Origin: Sphingomonas sp. Leaf357
Lineage (GTDB): Bacteria > Pseudomonadota > Alphaproteobacteria > Sphingomonadales > Sphingomonadaceae
Assembly (NCBI RefSeq): GCF_001423845.1
Contig: NZ_LMPM01000001.1
Coordinates: 2,712,101-2,776,100 of the forward strand
Length of the DNA stretch: 64,000 bases
Direction of reading: 5' to 3'
Within the stretch, counting starts at the first letter, position 1, and each line of letters begins with the position of its first letter. A program made the position numbers and the translations under genes. The notes beneath the pieces are model-generated. The model did no database searches, was not told the origin of the DNA, and saw only the letters and a program-made list of their open reading frames with translations. Of this stretch, positions 1 to 9,052 are shown piece by piece.

Positions 1-478
1 TTCGCAACATCGGGGTGAAGCTGTGCAGCGCCACCAGGATCGTCCCCTGCCCCGCCGCATCGCGCCGCGCGATCTCCGCGCCGATCGCTTCCTGATACGG
101 CGTGTGGATCACCGCCACGCGCGCCGCGCGCTGGGCTGCATCCAGATCGCGATTGCCCGGCACGACGGTCAGGTCGCTCACCTCGGGCATCGCATCGGCC
201 CGCGCCGGATCGCGATTGCAGTCGATCACGAGGCGCGAATAGGTCTGCCGTACGAACACCGCGTCCAGCGCCTCGGCCAGCATCGGCCCCAGTTCGCCGA
301 TGCCGATATCCCAGCCGATGTGTCGCGCGAGTTCCTGCGGCGGCAGGCCCAATCCGGCGAGGCTCTCGGGCACCAGCTTCCCGGCATGATCGCCGATCAG
401 CAGGAAAGGCGAGGCGCCGCCCGGATTGATCACCTGTACCGGCGACGGATCGTTCGCGCCCAGCAATGCCGCCGTCAT
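1..478 (-). CDS. N-formylglutamate amidohydrolase family protein (3' end outside window)
   Basis: The minus strand reads from an ATG at 478 without a stop to the window edge, giving about 159 residues that begin MTAALLGANDPSPVQVINP. The segments 'FLLIGDHAGKLVPESL', 'HIGWDIGI' and 'SRLVIDCNRDP' match the N-formylglutamate amidohydrolase family (PF05013), which hydrolyses N-formylglutamate or related N-formyl amino acids. It is a paralogue of hutG in the same window (54021-54842) but does not sit in a hut operon, so its substrate may differ. The start is 52 bp from the divergent recJ start. The C-terminus is not visible. Family assignment is confident; substrate is not. Confidence 0.8.
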   Translation of the reverse strand, partial: MTAALLGANDPSPVQVINPGGASPFLLIGDHAGKLVPESLAGLGLPPQELARHIGWDIGIGELGPMLAEALDAVFVRQTYSRLVIDCNRDPARADAMPEVSDLTVVPGNRDLDAAQRAARVAVIHTPYQEAIGAEIARRDAAGQGTILVALHSFTPMLR

Positions 479-529
479 GTCGCCGTCCTTCCTAACCGTT
501 CGCCGCTCGTCTAAGCCTTCGGTCACATC

Positions 530-2293
530 ATGAACACCGTCCTGAACATCACCCGGTCGATTCTCGGCCAGCCGTGGCGCTGGCGCGCGCTGGAAACCGA
601 CACGCGCGATCCCGGCTTCGCGCCCGACGATCTCGTCACGCAATTGCTGCTCGCCCGCGGCTGCCCGCGCGAGGATCTGGAGGCGCACAAGGCCCCCAGC
701 ATCCGCACCTTCATGCCCGATCCGTCGATCTTCCGCGATATGGACAAGGCGGCCGAACGGCTTGCCGATGCGATCGCGCACAAAGAATCGGTCACCGTCT
801 TCGGCGATTACGACGTGGACGGCGCGACCTCCGCCGCGCTGATGATCCTGCTGCTGCGCGATCTCGGGCTGGAGGCGAAGGCCTATATCCCCGATCGCCT
901 GATCGAAGGCTATGGCCCGTCCGGTGCCGCGATGCTGCGCCTGAAGGCGGAGGGCGCGGACCTGATCGTCACGGTCGATTGCGGCGCGCAGGCGTTCGAC
1001 GCGCTCGAAGCCGCGCGCGACGCCGGGGTCGACGTGATCGTCGTGGATCATCACAAATGCACGCTCGCCTTGCCGCACGCCCATGCGCTGGTGAATCCGA
1101 ACCGGCTCGACGAGACGGACGGCGCGGCGCACGGTCATCTCGCGGCGGTCGGCGTCGCCTTCCTGCTCGGTGCGGCGCTGATTCGCGTGATGCGCGCGCG
1201 CGGTGCCTTCGCCGACACAGCCGAACCGCGCCTGCTCGATCTGCTCGACATCGTCGCCCTGGGCACCGTCGCCGACGTGGCGCAACTCCGCGGGCTCAAC
1301 CGCGCCTTTGTCGCGCAGGGGCTGAAAGTGATGGCGCAGCGACGAAATATCGGCCTCAACGCCCTGATCTCCGCCAGCCGCCTCACCCGCGCGCCGACCG
1401 CGCAGGATCTCGGCTTCGCATTGGGTCCGCGCATCAATGCCGGCGGCCGCGTCGGCAAGTCCGATCTCGGCGTGCGCCTGCTCACCACGCGCGAACCGCA
1501 GGAGGCCGCCGCAATCGCCGCCGAACTCGATCGGCTGAACGAGGAGCGGCGCGCGATCGAGGGGATCGTGCAGGAGGCCGCCGACGCTCTGGCCGGCGTG
1601 GCGAAGGAGCGTGCGGTGCTCGTCGTCGCCGGGCGTGGCTGGCACGCCGGCGTGATCGGCATCGTCGCCGGCCGCCTGAAGGAGAAATACGGCCGCCCGG
1701 CGATCGTCATCGCCCTGGACGAAAATGGCATCGGCAAGGGATCGGGCCGATCGATCTCGGGCGTCGATCTCGGCGCGGCGGTGCTGTCGGCCAAGGATAG
1801 CGGCCTGCTCGTCGCCGGCGGCGGCCATGCGATGGCGGCCGGCCTGACGATCGCCGAGGACCAGTTGGCCGCGTTCGGCGACTTCCTCGAAACTCGCCTC
1901 GCCGACGCCGTCACCCGCTCGATCGGCGATCGCGCCCTGCTGCTCGACGCCCTGCTCGCCCCCGGTGGCGTCACCCCCGCGCTGGTCGAAGCTCTGGACA
2001 AAGGCGGCCCCTACGGCATGGGCTGGCCCCAGCCCCGGATCGTCGCCGGCCCGGTGCGGATCATCAAGGCAGAGATCGTCGGCAACGGCCATGTCCGGGT
2101 CATCATCGCCGGCGACGACGGCCGGTCGCTGAAAGCCGTCGCCTTCCGCCAAGCCGATACCTCGCTCGGCGCCGCGCTGCTCGGCGCGCCGCCCCATCGG
2201 CGACTCTGGCTCGCGGGCCGGGTGAAGATCGACGATTGGGGCGCGAAACCGGCGGCGGAACTCCATCTGGACGACGCCGCCTGGGCCGATTAA
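530..2293 (+). CDS. recJ: Single-stranded-DNA-specific exonuclease RecJ
   Basis: 587 residues, the usual length for RecJ, the 5'-3' single-strand DNA exonuclease used in recombinational and mismatch repair. The DHH phosphoesterase signature is complete: 'DYDVDG' at residues 93-98, 'TVDCG' near 148-152 and 'VDHHK' at 172-176, which together bind the catalytic metals. A DHHA1-type 'GGGHAMAAGL' follows near residue 427, and then the C-terminal OB region. The ATG at 530 is divergent from the amidohydrolase at 478. The gene precedes tRNA-Glu and is probably part of the core chromosome. Confidence 0.97.
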   Translation: MNTVLNITRSILGQPWRWRALETDTRDPGFAPDDLVTQLLLARGCPREDLEAHKAPSIRTFMPDPSIFRDMDKAAERLADAIAHKESVTVFGDYDVDGATSAALMILLLRDLGLEAKAYIPDRLIEGYGPSGAAMLRLKAEGADLIVTVDCGAQAFDALEAARDAGVDVIVVDHHKCTLALPHAHALVNPNRLDETDGAAHGHLAAVGVAFLLGAALIRVMRARGAFADTAEPRLLDLLDIVALGTVADVAQLRGLNRAFVAQGLKVMAQRRNIGLNALISASRLTRAPTAQDLGFALGPRINAGGRVGKSDLGVRLLTTREPQEAAAIAAELDRLNEERRAIEGIVQEAADALAGVAKERAVLVVAGRGWHAGVIGIVAGRLKEKYGRPAIVIALDENGIGKGSGRSISGVDLGAAVLSAKDSGLLVAGGGHAMAAGLTIAEDQLAAFGDFLETRLADAVTRSIGDRALLLDALLAPGGVTPALVEALDKGGPYGMGWPQPRIVAGPVRIIKAEIVGNGHVRVIIAGDDGRSLKAVAFRQADTSLGAALLGAPPHRRLWLAGRVKIDDWGAKPAAELHLDDAAWAD

Positions 2294-2370
2294 CCAAACG
2301 GACAAATCAGCGGGTTGACCAGCGCGGCGCATTTCCCTAACCGCCTCCAACCAACCGGCGCTGCCGGCAT

Positions 2371-2445
2371 GGCCCCTTCGTCTAGCGGTTAGGACGCGGC
2401 CCTTTCACGGCTGAAGCACGGGTTCGATTCCCGTAGGGGTCACCA
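2371..2445 (+). tRNA. tRNA-Glu (anticodon UUC)
   Basis: A 75-nt cloverleaf. The acceptor stem GGCCCCU (2371-2377) pairs with AGGGGUC (2435-2441), with discriminator A at 2442 and an encoded CCA at 2443-2445. The anticodon stem is 2397-2401 with 2409-2413, and the loop places TTC at 2404-2406. The T-arm contains GGTTCGATTCC. It lies between the conserved recJ and the start of an accessory stretch. tRNA 3' ends are common integration sites, but no direct repeat proving integration was found. Confidence 0.97.
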
Positions 2446-2835
2446 AATCATTGAAGTTGCGGGACCGGTGGTATGTGCCGACCCACCGGCCGGGACAGCT
2501 TGGACTGACACGGGCACTACCTCGACCGACAAATGCGAATGCCAGAACGTACCGCAAACGGTCGGTGACCCCTGAAACTTCGGATTGCGGTATCCGACTG
2601 AGCTAGGACACGGCTCCACCAACGACTGGAATGCGCTGTCGGAATCTCCAAGCCTTACGGCGCTGGCAAGCAGGGCCGTAAGGTGTCCCGGATGCGTCAC
2701 CGGAGGTGCCGTGCGCCGCGATGTCGGCTCGATGCGCGCGGCGCGGCCCGGTGCGCAACGATGTGCGACCGCACGCCCGATCGCCTCCGTGCACAAGATC
2801 CTTGCAATCTCAGTAAGCCCCGCCATACAAGTCTT
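2446..2835. other. Intergenic stretch with a strong stem-loop and no recognised gene
   Basis: About 390 bases between tRNA-Glu and the sox operon. Open frames cross it on both strands, but none gives a recognisable protein or has a convincing ribosome binding site. The clearest structure is an inverted repeat with perfect 9-bp arms, CCTTACGGC at 2653-2661 and GCCGTAAGG at 2675-2683, around a 13-base loop. There is no T-run after it, so it is not an obvious intrinsic terminator. The stretch could hold leader RNA for the sox operon or degraded junction sequence. Confidence 0.5.
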
Positions 2836-2853
2836 ACATACAGTTGTGTATGT
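2836..2853. promoter_or_regulatory. Palindromic operator upstream of soxB
   Basis: ACATACA (2836-2842) and TGTATGT (2847-2853) are perfect 7-bp inverted arms around GTTG. The core CATACA-N4-TGTATG recurs exactly at 8987-9002, upstream of the Rieske oxygenase that may feed sarcosine to this operon. It lies 16 bp before the proposed soxB start, where a bound protein would block transcription or translation. The cognate regulator is not identified. The TetR protein at 10690-11334 is the nearest candidate. Confidence 0.7.
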
Positions 2854-2869
2854 TCGCGAGGTGGTTCCG

Positions 2870-4129
2870 TTGGCAAAGCTGGACTATTCGGGCTGGCGCG
2901 TAGTGCGGGAAGGCCTGCGAAGTCAGAGCGGCTGGGGCGAGGCCTGGCGCAATCCCGAGCCCAGGGCCGCCTATGACGCCATTATCGTTGGCGGCGGCGG
3001 CCACGGCTTGGCCACGGCTTACTACCTCGCCAAGACCCACGGCATGCGCAACGTCGCCGTGCTGGAAAAGGGCTGGTTGGGGGGTGGCAACACGGGCCGC
3101 AACACGACGGTCATTCGTTCGAATTATTATTACCGCGAGAGCGCTGCGCTCTATGACATGTCGCTCAAGCTCTACGAAGGGCTGGCTCGTGAACTGAACT
3201 ACAACGTGATGTTCAGCCAGCGCGGGATGATCACGCTGGCGCACAGCCGGCACGATCTGGAAGCCGCCGCCCGCTGGGTCAAAGCGATGCGCATAAACGG
3301 CGTCGATACCGTCATGGTCGACACCAAAGAGATCGCGCGCAGAGTGCCGATCCTCGACATGTCGCCGGAAGCACGCTTCCCGGTGATGGGCGGCTTTCTG
3401 CAGAAACGGGCCGGCACGGCACGCCATGATGCCGTAGCATGGGGCTATGCGCGCGCCGCAGACGCACTGGGAGTCGACATCATCCAGCAATGCGAGGTGA
3501 CCGGATTTCGCCGCGCGACCGACGGCACGATCGCTGGCGTCGATACGAGCCGCGGACCGATCGCCGCCCGCTCGGTCGCACTCGCGGTGGCGGGACATTC
3601 GACCACGCTTGCCGAAATGGCGGGCTTTCGCCTGCCCGTCACCAGCTATGCGTTGCAGGCCTTCGTCACCGAACCCCTAAAACCGGTGCTCGATACCGTC
3701 GTGCTGTCGCTGGCCACCGGAGTCTATCTCAGCCAGTCCGACAAGGGCGGACTGGTGATCGGTGGCGCCCTCGATCTCTACCCATCCTATGCGCAACGCG
3801 GGAACATGCCGATGGCGCGCAACGTGCTGGGCGCCGTGGCGCAGCAGTTTCCGCGCTTGGGGCGTGTGCGGTTGTTGCGGCAATGGGCCGGCATCGTCGA
3901 TGTCGTGCAGGATTCGAGCCCGATCCTCGGGGCGACACCAATCCCCAATCTCCTGATCAATTGCGGCTGGGGCACGGGCGGGTTCAAGGCGATCCCGGCA
4001 GGCGGCACGCTGCTGGCGCACCACATGGCGACCGGCGCGCCGCATCCCCTGGCAGCGCCCTTCTCGCTTGCGCGCTTTTCGACCGGCGCGCTGATTGACG
4101 AAGCCGCCGCCTCCGGCATCGCGCATTGA
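2870..4129 (+). CDS. soxB: Sarcosine oxidase, beta subunit
   Basis: This is the beta subunit of heterotetrameric sarcosine oxidase, which oxidatively demethylates sarcosine to glycine and passes the methyl group to tetrahydrofolate. The FAD Rossmann motif 'AIIVGGGGHGLATAYYLAK' is followed by 'GWLGGGNTGRNTTVIRSNY', typical of SoxB, and the C-terminus has 'NCGWGTGGFKAIPAGG'. The frame is open further upstream, but the start was placed at a TTG at 2870 because a GAGGTGG ribosome site (2858-2864) lies five bases before it and gives 419 residues, the family length. A GTG at 2861 is the alternative. It is the first gene of soxBDAG-purU. Confidence 0.93.
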   Translation: MAKLDYSGWRVVREGLRSQSGWGEAWRNPEPRAAYDAIIVGGGGHGLATAYYLAKTHGMRNVAVLEKGWLGGGNTGRNTTVIRSNYYYRESAALYDMSLKLYEGLARELNYNVMFSQRGMITLAHSRHDLEAAARWVKAMRINGVDTVMVDTKEIARRVPILDMSPEARFPVMGGFLQKRAGTARHDAVAWGYARAADALGVDIIQQCEVTGFRRATDGTIAGVDTSRGPIAARSVALAVAGHSTTLAEMAGFRLPVTSYALQAFVTEPLKPVLDTVVLSLATGVYLSQSDKGGLVIGGALDLYPSYAQRGNMPMARNVLGAVAQQFPRLGRVRLLRQWAGIVDVVQDSSPILGATPIPNLLINCGWGTGGFKAIPAGGTLLAHHMATGAPHPLAAPFSLARFSTGALIDEAAASGIAH

Positions 4130-4139
4130 GGGACGAACC

Positions 4140-4436
4140 ATGCTGCTGATCAATTGCCCCCTGTGCGGGCCACGCGACGAACTGGAGTTCCGGTGCGGTG
4201 GTGAAAGCCATGTCAGCCGGCCCGGCCCCGCCGAAACCGTATCGGATACCGACTGGAGCGCGTACTTGTTCGCGCGTAGCAACCCCAAGGGCGTGCATTA
4301 CGAACGCTGGGTCCACGCCTTCGGCTGCCGGCGCTGGTTCAACGTGGCGCGTCACACCGTCACGCATCGCATCGAAGCGATCTATGCGATGCACGAGCGT
4401 CCGCCGGTCGCCTTCGACGGAAGCGACGGGCTGTGA
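4140..4436 (+). CDS. soxD: Sarcosine oxidase, delta subunit
   Basis: 98 residues, the small zinc subunit of heterotetrameric sarcosine oxidase. The N-terminus 'MLLINCPLCGPRDELEF' supplies the first two zinc cysteines; 'WVHAFGCRRWFNVARHTVT' supplies a further histidine and cysteine. A GAGGGA ribosome site precedes the ATG. The stop overlaps the soxA start in a GTGA junction, which suggests coupled translation of a stoichiometric complex. Confidence 0.93.
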   Translation: MLLINCPLCGPRDELEFRCGGESHVSRPGPAETVSDTDWSAYLFARSNPKGVHYERWVHAFGCRRWFNVARHTVTHRIEAIYAMHERPPVAFDGSDGL

Positions 4437-7393
4437 CGGGCGGGCAAACAGCTCGCGTCGCCGCCGGCGGACGCGTCGATCGATCCCGGCCGCTGAGTTT
4501 CACTTGGGAGAAACGCAGCTATACGGGCTATGCAGGGGATACGCTGGCATCCGCGCTGATGGCGAATGGCATCACGCTGGTGGGCAGATCTTTCAAATAT
4601 CACCGTCCGCGCGGCATCATCGCTGCGGGTGTCGAGGAGAGCAACGCGCTGGTACAGCTGGGCCAGGGCGCGCGCTCAACGCCCAGCATGCGCGCGACCG
4701 AGGTGCTCCTCTATGACGGACTGGTGGCCAAGCCGGTCAACTGCTTTCCAAACAGCCGGTTCGACGTCGGCGGCATCAACAATCTGGTCGCGCGCTTTCT
4801 TCCTGCGGGCTTCTACTACAAGACGTTCATGTGGCCGGATTGGCACCTGTACGAGGGCATCATCCGTCGCGCCGCTGGGCTCGGCAAGGTCGCGACAGAC
4901 GTCGATCCGGACCGTTACGAAAGCCGATACGCGCATTGCGACGTTCTGGTGGTGGGCGGTGGCCCGGCCGGCCTCGCCGCCGCTGACGCGGCGTCGGCCG
5001 CCGGTGCCCGCGTCATCCTGGCAGAGCAAGATTTCAGTCTGGGCGGTGCCCTGCTGTACGACGAAATCGTCATCGATGGCGAGAACGGGGACGCTTGGGC
5101 CACGCGGGTGGGTGAACACATTGCAGGGCGGCATGATGCCAAGCTGCTGTTGCGCACGACCGTACTGGGTTATCACGACCATAACAGCCTGACGATGGTG
5201 CAGCAGCTCGGTAACGAGATGGCATGCGCCGCCGACCCGACCCGGGCGCGTTACCGGACATGGCAGGTCCGCGCGGCGCGCGTCGTGCTCGCCACCGGAG
5301 CCATCGAGCGACCGCTGGTGTTTCCAGGCAACGACCGGCCCGGCATCATGCTCGCCTCGGCGGTACGCCATTACGCCCGCCGGTTCGCGGCGCTAGCGGG
5401 CCGCCGGGGACTCGTGTTCACGAACAACGACTCTGCCTATCGCACCGCATTCCCGCTGGCCGACAGCGGCGTTACGATCGCGGCGGTCGTCGATGTACGC
5501 GAAACCGTGGCTTCGGATCTGGCGAACGCGCTGAGCCAACGTGGCATTCGATCGATCGCTGGCGGCGCGGTGATCGACACGCGCGGCCGCAACCGCCTGT
5601 CCGGCGCGCAGGTCCGTACTAGCCACGGCCAGGAATGGATCGCCTGTGATCATCTCGCCATGTCGGGCGGCTTTAATCCGACGACGCATCTGTTCAGCCA
5701 GTCGGGCGGTACCACGCGATACGCCGAAGACATTGCAGCCTTCGTCCCTGACCACTCGGTCCAAAACGAATGCTCCGTCGGTGCCGCCGCGGGCGCGTTT
5801 TCTACGCACGCTGCCGTGCAATCGGGCACGACGGCAGGCGCGGCGGCGGCGATGGCCATTGGGTTTGCGCCCGCGTCTGATGCAAAGCCCGTGGTCGCCA
5901 ACGAACGTGCCGAGGCATCGTTGATGCCGTGCTGGTCAATCGACGCCGGGCGGAGCAAGGCGTTCGTCGATTTCCAGAACGATGTCAGCGTCACCGACAT
6001 CGCCTTGTCGGCGCGCGAATCCTTCCGGTCGGTCGAACATCTCAAGCGCTACACGACGCTCGGCATGGCGGTGGATCAGGGCAAGACCTCGAACGTGAAT
6101 GCTCTCGCCATTCTCGGCGCGCTGACCGGTCGCAGCGTGCAAGAGACCGGCCATACCCGCTATCGCTATCCCTTCACGCCCGTGCCGCTCGGCGCGATGG
6201 CGGCGCGCAATCGCGGCGAGCTGTTTCGACCGCGCCGCCATATGCCGGCGCACGACGATCACGTCTCGGCCGGCGCGGTGTTCGAGGATTATGGCGGCTG
6301 GATGCGCCCGGCTTATTATCCGCGCAGTGGCGAGAGCCCGCACGATGCCGAACAGCGCGAGGCTCGAACAGTGCGCCGGACAGCCGGGCTTTTCGAGGGG
6401 TCGCCGCTGGGCAAGATCGAGGTGACAGGGCCTGACGCCGGCCGTTTCCTCGACCTCGTCTATGCCAACACCATGTCGACGCTGAAGCGGGGCAAAGTCC
6501 GTTACGGCCTGATGCTGAACGAACTGGGCGTCGTCATCGACGACGGCGTGACGACGCGGCTGGGCGACGACCATTTCCTTATCTGCACGTCGAGCGGCGG
6601 TGCCGAGAGGATCGCGGCGTGGATGGAGGAATGGCTCCAGTGCGAGTGGCTCGACTTGGACGTGCTGGTCGCGCCCGTAACGTCGGCCTGGGGCGTCCTG
6701 ACGATCACCGGTCCCCAGGCACGCCATATCGTGCACGAGACCGGGACCACGGTTCCCCTGGACGACTTTCCGCACATGAGCTTCGCCGAAGGGACGATCG
6801 CGGGCCTGCCGACGCGGATGTTCCGCGTCAGCTATAGCGGCGAGACCTCCTACGAAATCAATGTACCCGCGACCAGCACGTCAGCTCTGTGGACGAAGCT
6901 GATGGAGGTCGGGGCGGGGCATGGGCTGACGCCGGTCGGCATCGACGCCTGGATGGTGCTGCGGACCGAAAAGGGATACCTGCACATCGGCGTCGACACA
7001 GACGGCACCACCAACGCGCTCGATGTCGGATGGTCGCATGTCCTGAAAAAGGGCAACGACTTCATCGGCAAGCGTTCGCTGATGCGCGCCGAGGACCAAC
7101 GGGCCGATCGCTTGCAATTCGTCGGCTTCGCTTCGCCTGCCGGAGCACCGCCGCTACCGATCGGCGGTCATGCGACCGCGCCCGATACGACCGGCACGCG
7201 CCATAGCGAAGGCTATGTCACGTCGAGCGCCTTTAGCCCGACGCTGAAGCATCCGGTCGCGCTCGGCATGCTGCGCGGCGGGTTTGCTCGGATGGGCGAA
7301 ACGGTGCGGATTGAGGGCGGTGGCACGACGCACACAGCCACGGTGGTCTCACCGACGTTCTACGATGCCGCCGGGGAGCGTCTGCGTGGCTGA
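4433..7393 (+). CDS. soxA: Sarcosine oxidase, alpha subunit
   Basis: 986 residues starting at a GTG that overlaps the soxD stop. The N-terminal region has the DUF1989-free SoxA layout: a ferredoxin-like segment around 'SFKYHRPRGIIAAGVEESNA', a dinucleotide-binding domain 'VLVVGGGPAGLAAADAASAAG', and the 'LATGAIERPLVFPGNDRPG' NAD/FAD segment. From about residue 600 it is a glycine-cleavage T-protein-type domain that binds tetrahydrofolate. This includes 'EDYGGWMRPAYY', 'YANTMSTLKRGKVRYGLML' and 'SYSGETSYEINV'. It accepts the methyl group as 5,10-methylene-THF. It is intact and has the family length. Confidence 0.95.
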   Translation: MTGGQTARVAAGGRVDRSRPLSFTWEKRSYTGYAGDTLASALMANGITLVGRSFKYHRPRGIIAAGVEESNALVQLGQGARSTPSMRATEVLLYDGLVAKPVNCFPNSRFDVGGINNLVARFLPAGFYYKTFMWPDWHLYEGIIRRAAGLGKVATDVDPDRYESRYAHCDVLVVGGGPAGLAAADAASAAGARVILAEQDFSLGGALLYDEIVIDGENGDAWATRVGEHIAGRHDAKLLLRTTVLGYHDHNSLTMVQQLGNEMACAADPTRARYRTWQVRAARVVLATGAIERPLVFPGNDRPGIMLASAVRHYARRFAALAGRRGLVFTNNDSAYRTAFPLADSGVTIAAVVDVRETVASDLANALSQRGIRSIAGGAVIDTRGRNRLSGAQVRTSHGQEWIACDHLAMSGGFNPTTHLFSQSGGTTRYAEDIAAFVPDHSVQNECSVGAAAGAFSTHAAVQSGTTAGAAAAMAIGFAPASDAKPVVANERAEASLMPCWSIDAGRSKAFVDFQNDVSVTDIALSARESFRSVEHLKRYTTLGMAVDQGKTSNVNALAILGALTGRSVQETGHTRYRYPFTPVPLGAMAARNRGELFRPRRHMPAHDDHVSAGAVFEDYGGWMRPAYYPRSGESPHDAEQREARTVRRTAGLFEGSPLGKIEVTGPDAGRFLDLVYANTMSTLKRGKVRYGLMLNELGVVIDDGVTTRLGDDHFLICTSSGGAERIAAWMEEWLQCEWLDLDVLVAPVTSAWGVLTITGPQARHIVHETGTTVPLDDFPHMSFAEGTIAGLPTRMFRVSYSGETSYEINVPATSTSALWTKLMEVGAGHGLTPVGIDAWMVLRTEKGYLHIGVDTDGTTNALDVGWSHVLKKGNDFIGKRSLMRAEDQRADRLQFVGFASPAGAPPLPIGGHATAPDTTGTRHSEGYVTSSAFSPTLKHPVALGMLRGGFARMGETVRIEGGGTTHTATVVSPTFYDAAGERLRG

Positions 7394-7934
7394 GGATCAT
7401 TTGAACGTTGTCGCCCATGGCGTCGGGGTTCGGCGGCTGGTCACACCGGCAATCCAGATCGTGCGCCTGCGCGGCCATGACGACGCGCTGCTCAGCGGGC
7501 TGTGCCAGGCTCTGGACATCGTGCTGCCCCGCACAACCAATCATGCCGCAGGCGAAGCGCCGCGGGCGCTCGTGCTCGCACCGGGCGAGTGGATGCTCGT
7601 CAGTCGCCCGCTCGACCGCGGCGCGTTCCACAATGCAGCGCGGGGGACTAGGGTCGCGCATCTCGCGGATGTCGGCGCAGGCCTTGTCGTCTATGCCGTC
7701 GAAGGGCGCCGCGCCCGCGACTTGATCGCGAAGGGCTGCCCGTTAGACCTTCATCCGCGCGTCTTCGGCGAGGGACGCTGCGCCCAGTCATCGCTCGCAC
7801 AAATCTTCGTCATCATCGATCGCGTCCCCGGTCAAGACGTGTTCCACGTCTATGCCGACGCCAGCTACGCACGGCATCTCGATCTTTGGTTCGAGGATGC
7901 CGCGATCGAATTTCGCTCCCAGGACGTGGATTGA
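7386..7934 (+). CDS. soxG: Sarcosine oxidase, gamma subunit
   Basis: 182 residues from a GTG at 7386 that overlaps the last codons of soxA. Weakly conserved, as is normal for SoxG. The segments 'LAPGEWMLVSRP', 'RVAHLADVGAGLVVYAVEG', 'GCPLDLHPRVFGEGRCAQS' and 'VPGQDVFHVYADASYARHLDLWFEDA' follow the family pattern of a GcvT-like small subunit that packs against the alpha subunit. The stop overlaps the purU start (TGATG). Position in the operon makes the call safe. Confidence 0.9.
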   Translation: MAEDHLNVVAHGVGVRRLVTPAIQIVRLRGHDDALLSGLCQALDIVLPRTTNHAAGEAPRALVLAPGEWMLVSRPLDRGAFHNAARGTRVAHLADVGAGLVVYAVEGRRARDLIAKGCPLDLHPRVFGEGRCAQSSLAQIFVIIDRVPGQDVFHVYADASYARHLDLWFEDAAIEFRSQDVD

Positions 7935-8791
7935 TGTACCCCACCTATACCCTTACCATCCGATGCCCCGACCGGCGCGGTATCGTTGCCAGCGTGGCGA
8001 CATGGCTGTCGGACGGGGAATGCTCGATCGTCGAGGCGCACCAGCACCAGGATTCAGGCACAGGGGCCTTCTTCATGCGCGTGACGTTCGCCGCGGAAGG
8101 CGCGGTGCCGCCGACGGTCGAAGATTTGCGCACGGGCATCGCGCCGATCGCGGCGCGGTTCGAGATGGAGGCTCGGGTGTTCGATTGCGCCGTCCGGCCG
8201 CGCGTGCTGATCCTGGTCTCGAAATTCGGCCACTGTCTTCACGACCTGCTGCACCGCTGGCGGAGCGGTCACTTGCCGATCGATATCGTGGGCGTCGTAT
8301 CGAACCATGACGATATGCGGGGAATCACCGAGTGGCACGGCCTGCCCTATCACCATTTGCCGATCACGAAGGACACCAAGGCCGAGCAGGAGGCCCAGAT
8401 CATTGCGATGTTCGACGGTCTGGCAGTCGATCTGGTGGTCCTCGCACGATACATGCAAATCCTCTCGCCCCGGCTCTGCGAAGTCGTGTCAGGTCGCTGC
8501 ATCAACATCCATCACAGCTTCCTCCCCAGCTTCAAGGGCGCGAAGCCATATCATCAGGCCCATGCACGCGGCGTGAAGATCATCGGAGCGACCGCCCATT
8601 ACGTGACCACCGATCTCGACGAAGGGCCGATCATCGAACAGGAAACACGACGCGTCAGCCATGCGCGCACCGCCGACGATCTGGTTGCGATCGGCGAGGA
8701 AGTCGAATGTTCTGTGCTGGCGCGGGCAGTACGCTGGCAGGTCGATCACCGGGTGATGTTGAACGGACGGCAGACAATAGTTTTCGATTAG
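7934..8791 (+). CDS. purU: Formyltetrahydrofolate deformylase
   Basis: 285 residues. An N-terminal ACT-like segment ('YTLTIRCPDRRGIVASVATWL') is followed by the formyltransferase-fold catalytic domain with 'NIHHSFLPSFKGAKPYHQA' and 'GATAHYVTTDLDEGPIIEQ', which supply the catalytic Asn, His and Asp. The enzyme hydrolyses 10-formyl-THF to formate and THF. In sox operons this returns THF after one-carbon units have been loaded by sarcosine oxidase. The ATG overlaps the soxG stop, and it is the last gene of the unit. Confidence 0.95.
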   Translation: MYPTYTLTIRCPDRRGIVASVATWLSDGECSIVEAHQHQDSGTGAFFMRVTFAAEGAVPPTVEDLRTGIAPIAARFEMEARVFDCAVRPRVLILVSKFGHCLHDLLHRWRSGHLPIDIVGVVSNHDDMRGITEWHGLPYHHLPITKDTKAEQEAQIIAMFDGLAVDLVVLARYMQILSPRLCEVVSGRCINIHHSFLPSFKGAKPYHQAHARGVKIIGATAHYVTTDLDEGPIIEQETRRVSHARTADDLVAIGEEVECSVLARAVRWQVDHRVMLNGRQTIVFD

Positions 8792-8964
8792 ACTTGCTCT
8801 CGACGGCCTTAGCCCCTCACCTCGATGCGTCAAACTTGTCCAAGAGCTCAACTGTTCATGCCGATCAGAGGCGTGGAAAAGCAGTGCTTCGGCAGGCTCT
8901 GCTCGAGCGCCGGTGAGCGAACCGATCTGATCAAGCCACGTCCAGCATCGGCCTATTAGCACAA

Positions 8965-9002
8965 TTGACACTATAACCGTCCACACCATACAGTATTGTA
9001 TG
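8965..9002 (+). promoter_or_regulatory. Sigma-70-type promoter overlapped by a palindromic operator
   Basis: TTGACA at 8965-8970 and TACAGT at 8989-8994, 18 bases apart, form a plausible promoter for the Rieske gene at 9053. The palindrome CATACAGTATTGTATG (8987-9002, 6-bp arms, 4-base centre) covers the -10 region, a position that fits repression. The same core occurs before soxB at 2837-2852. The rest of the 8792-9052 gap shows nothing recognisable. Confidence 0.65.
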
Positions 9003-9052
9003 CTGCTCGACCAGTTGGCCGTCGCCAGATGTATCGCGTCAAGGGACCGCAG

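Noticed and set aside
2564..2612. A 10-base inverted copy of the tRNA-Glu 3' end (AGGGGTCACC on the minus strand) and a tRNA D-arm-like CCGACTGAGCTA nearby
   Set aside because: No cloverleaf can be folded, and the copy is inverted whereas attachment-site repeats of integrated islands are direct. Probably chance.
2834..3598. Long open frames on the opposite strand of soxB and of many other genes
   Set aside because: GC-rich codon bias creates long antisense frames. They are rich in Arg, Ala and Gly, have no ribosome sites and match no family.
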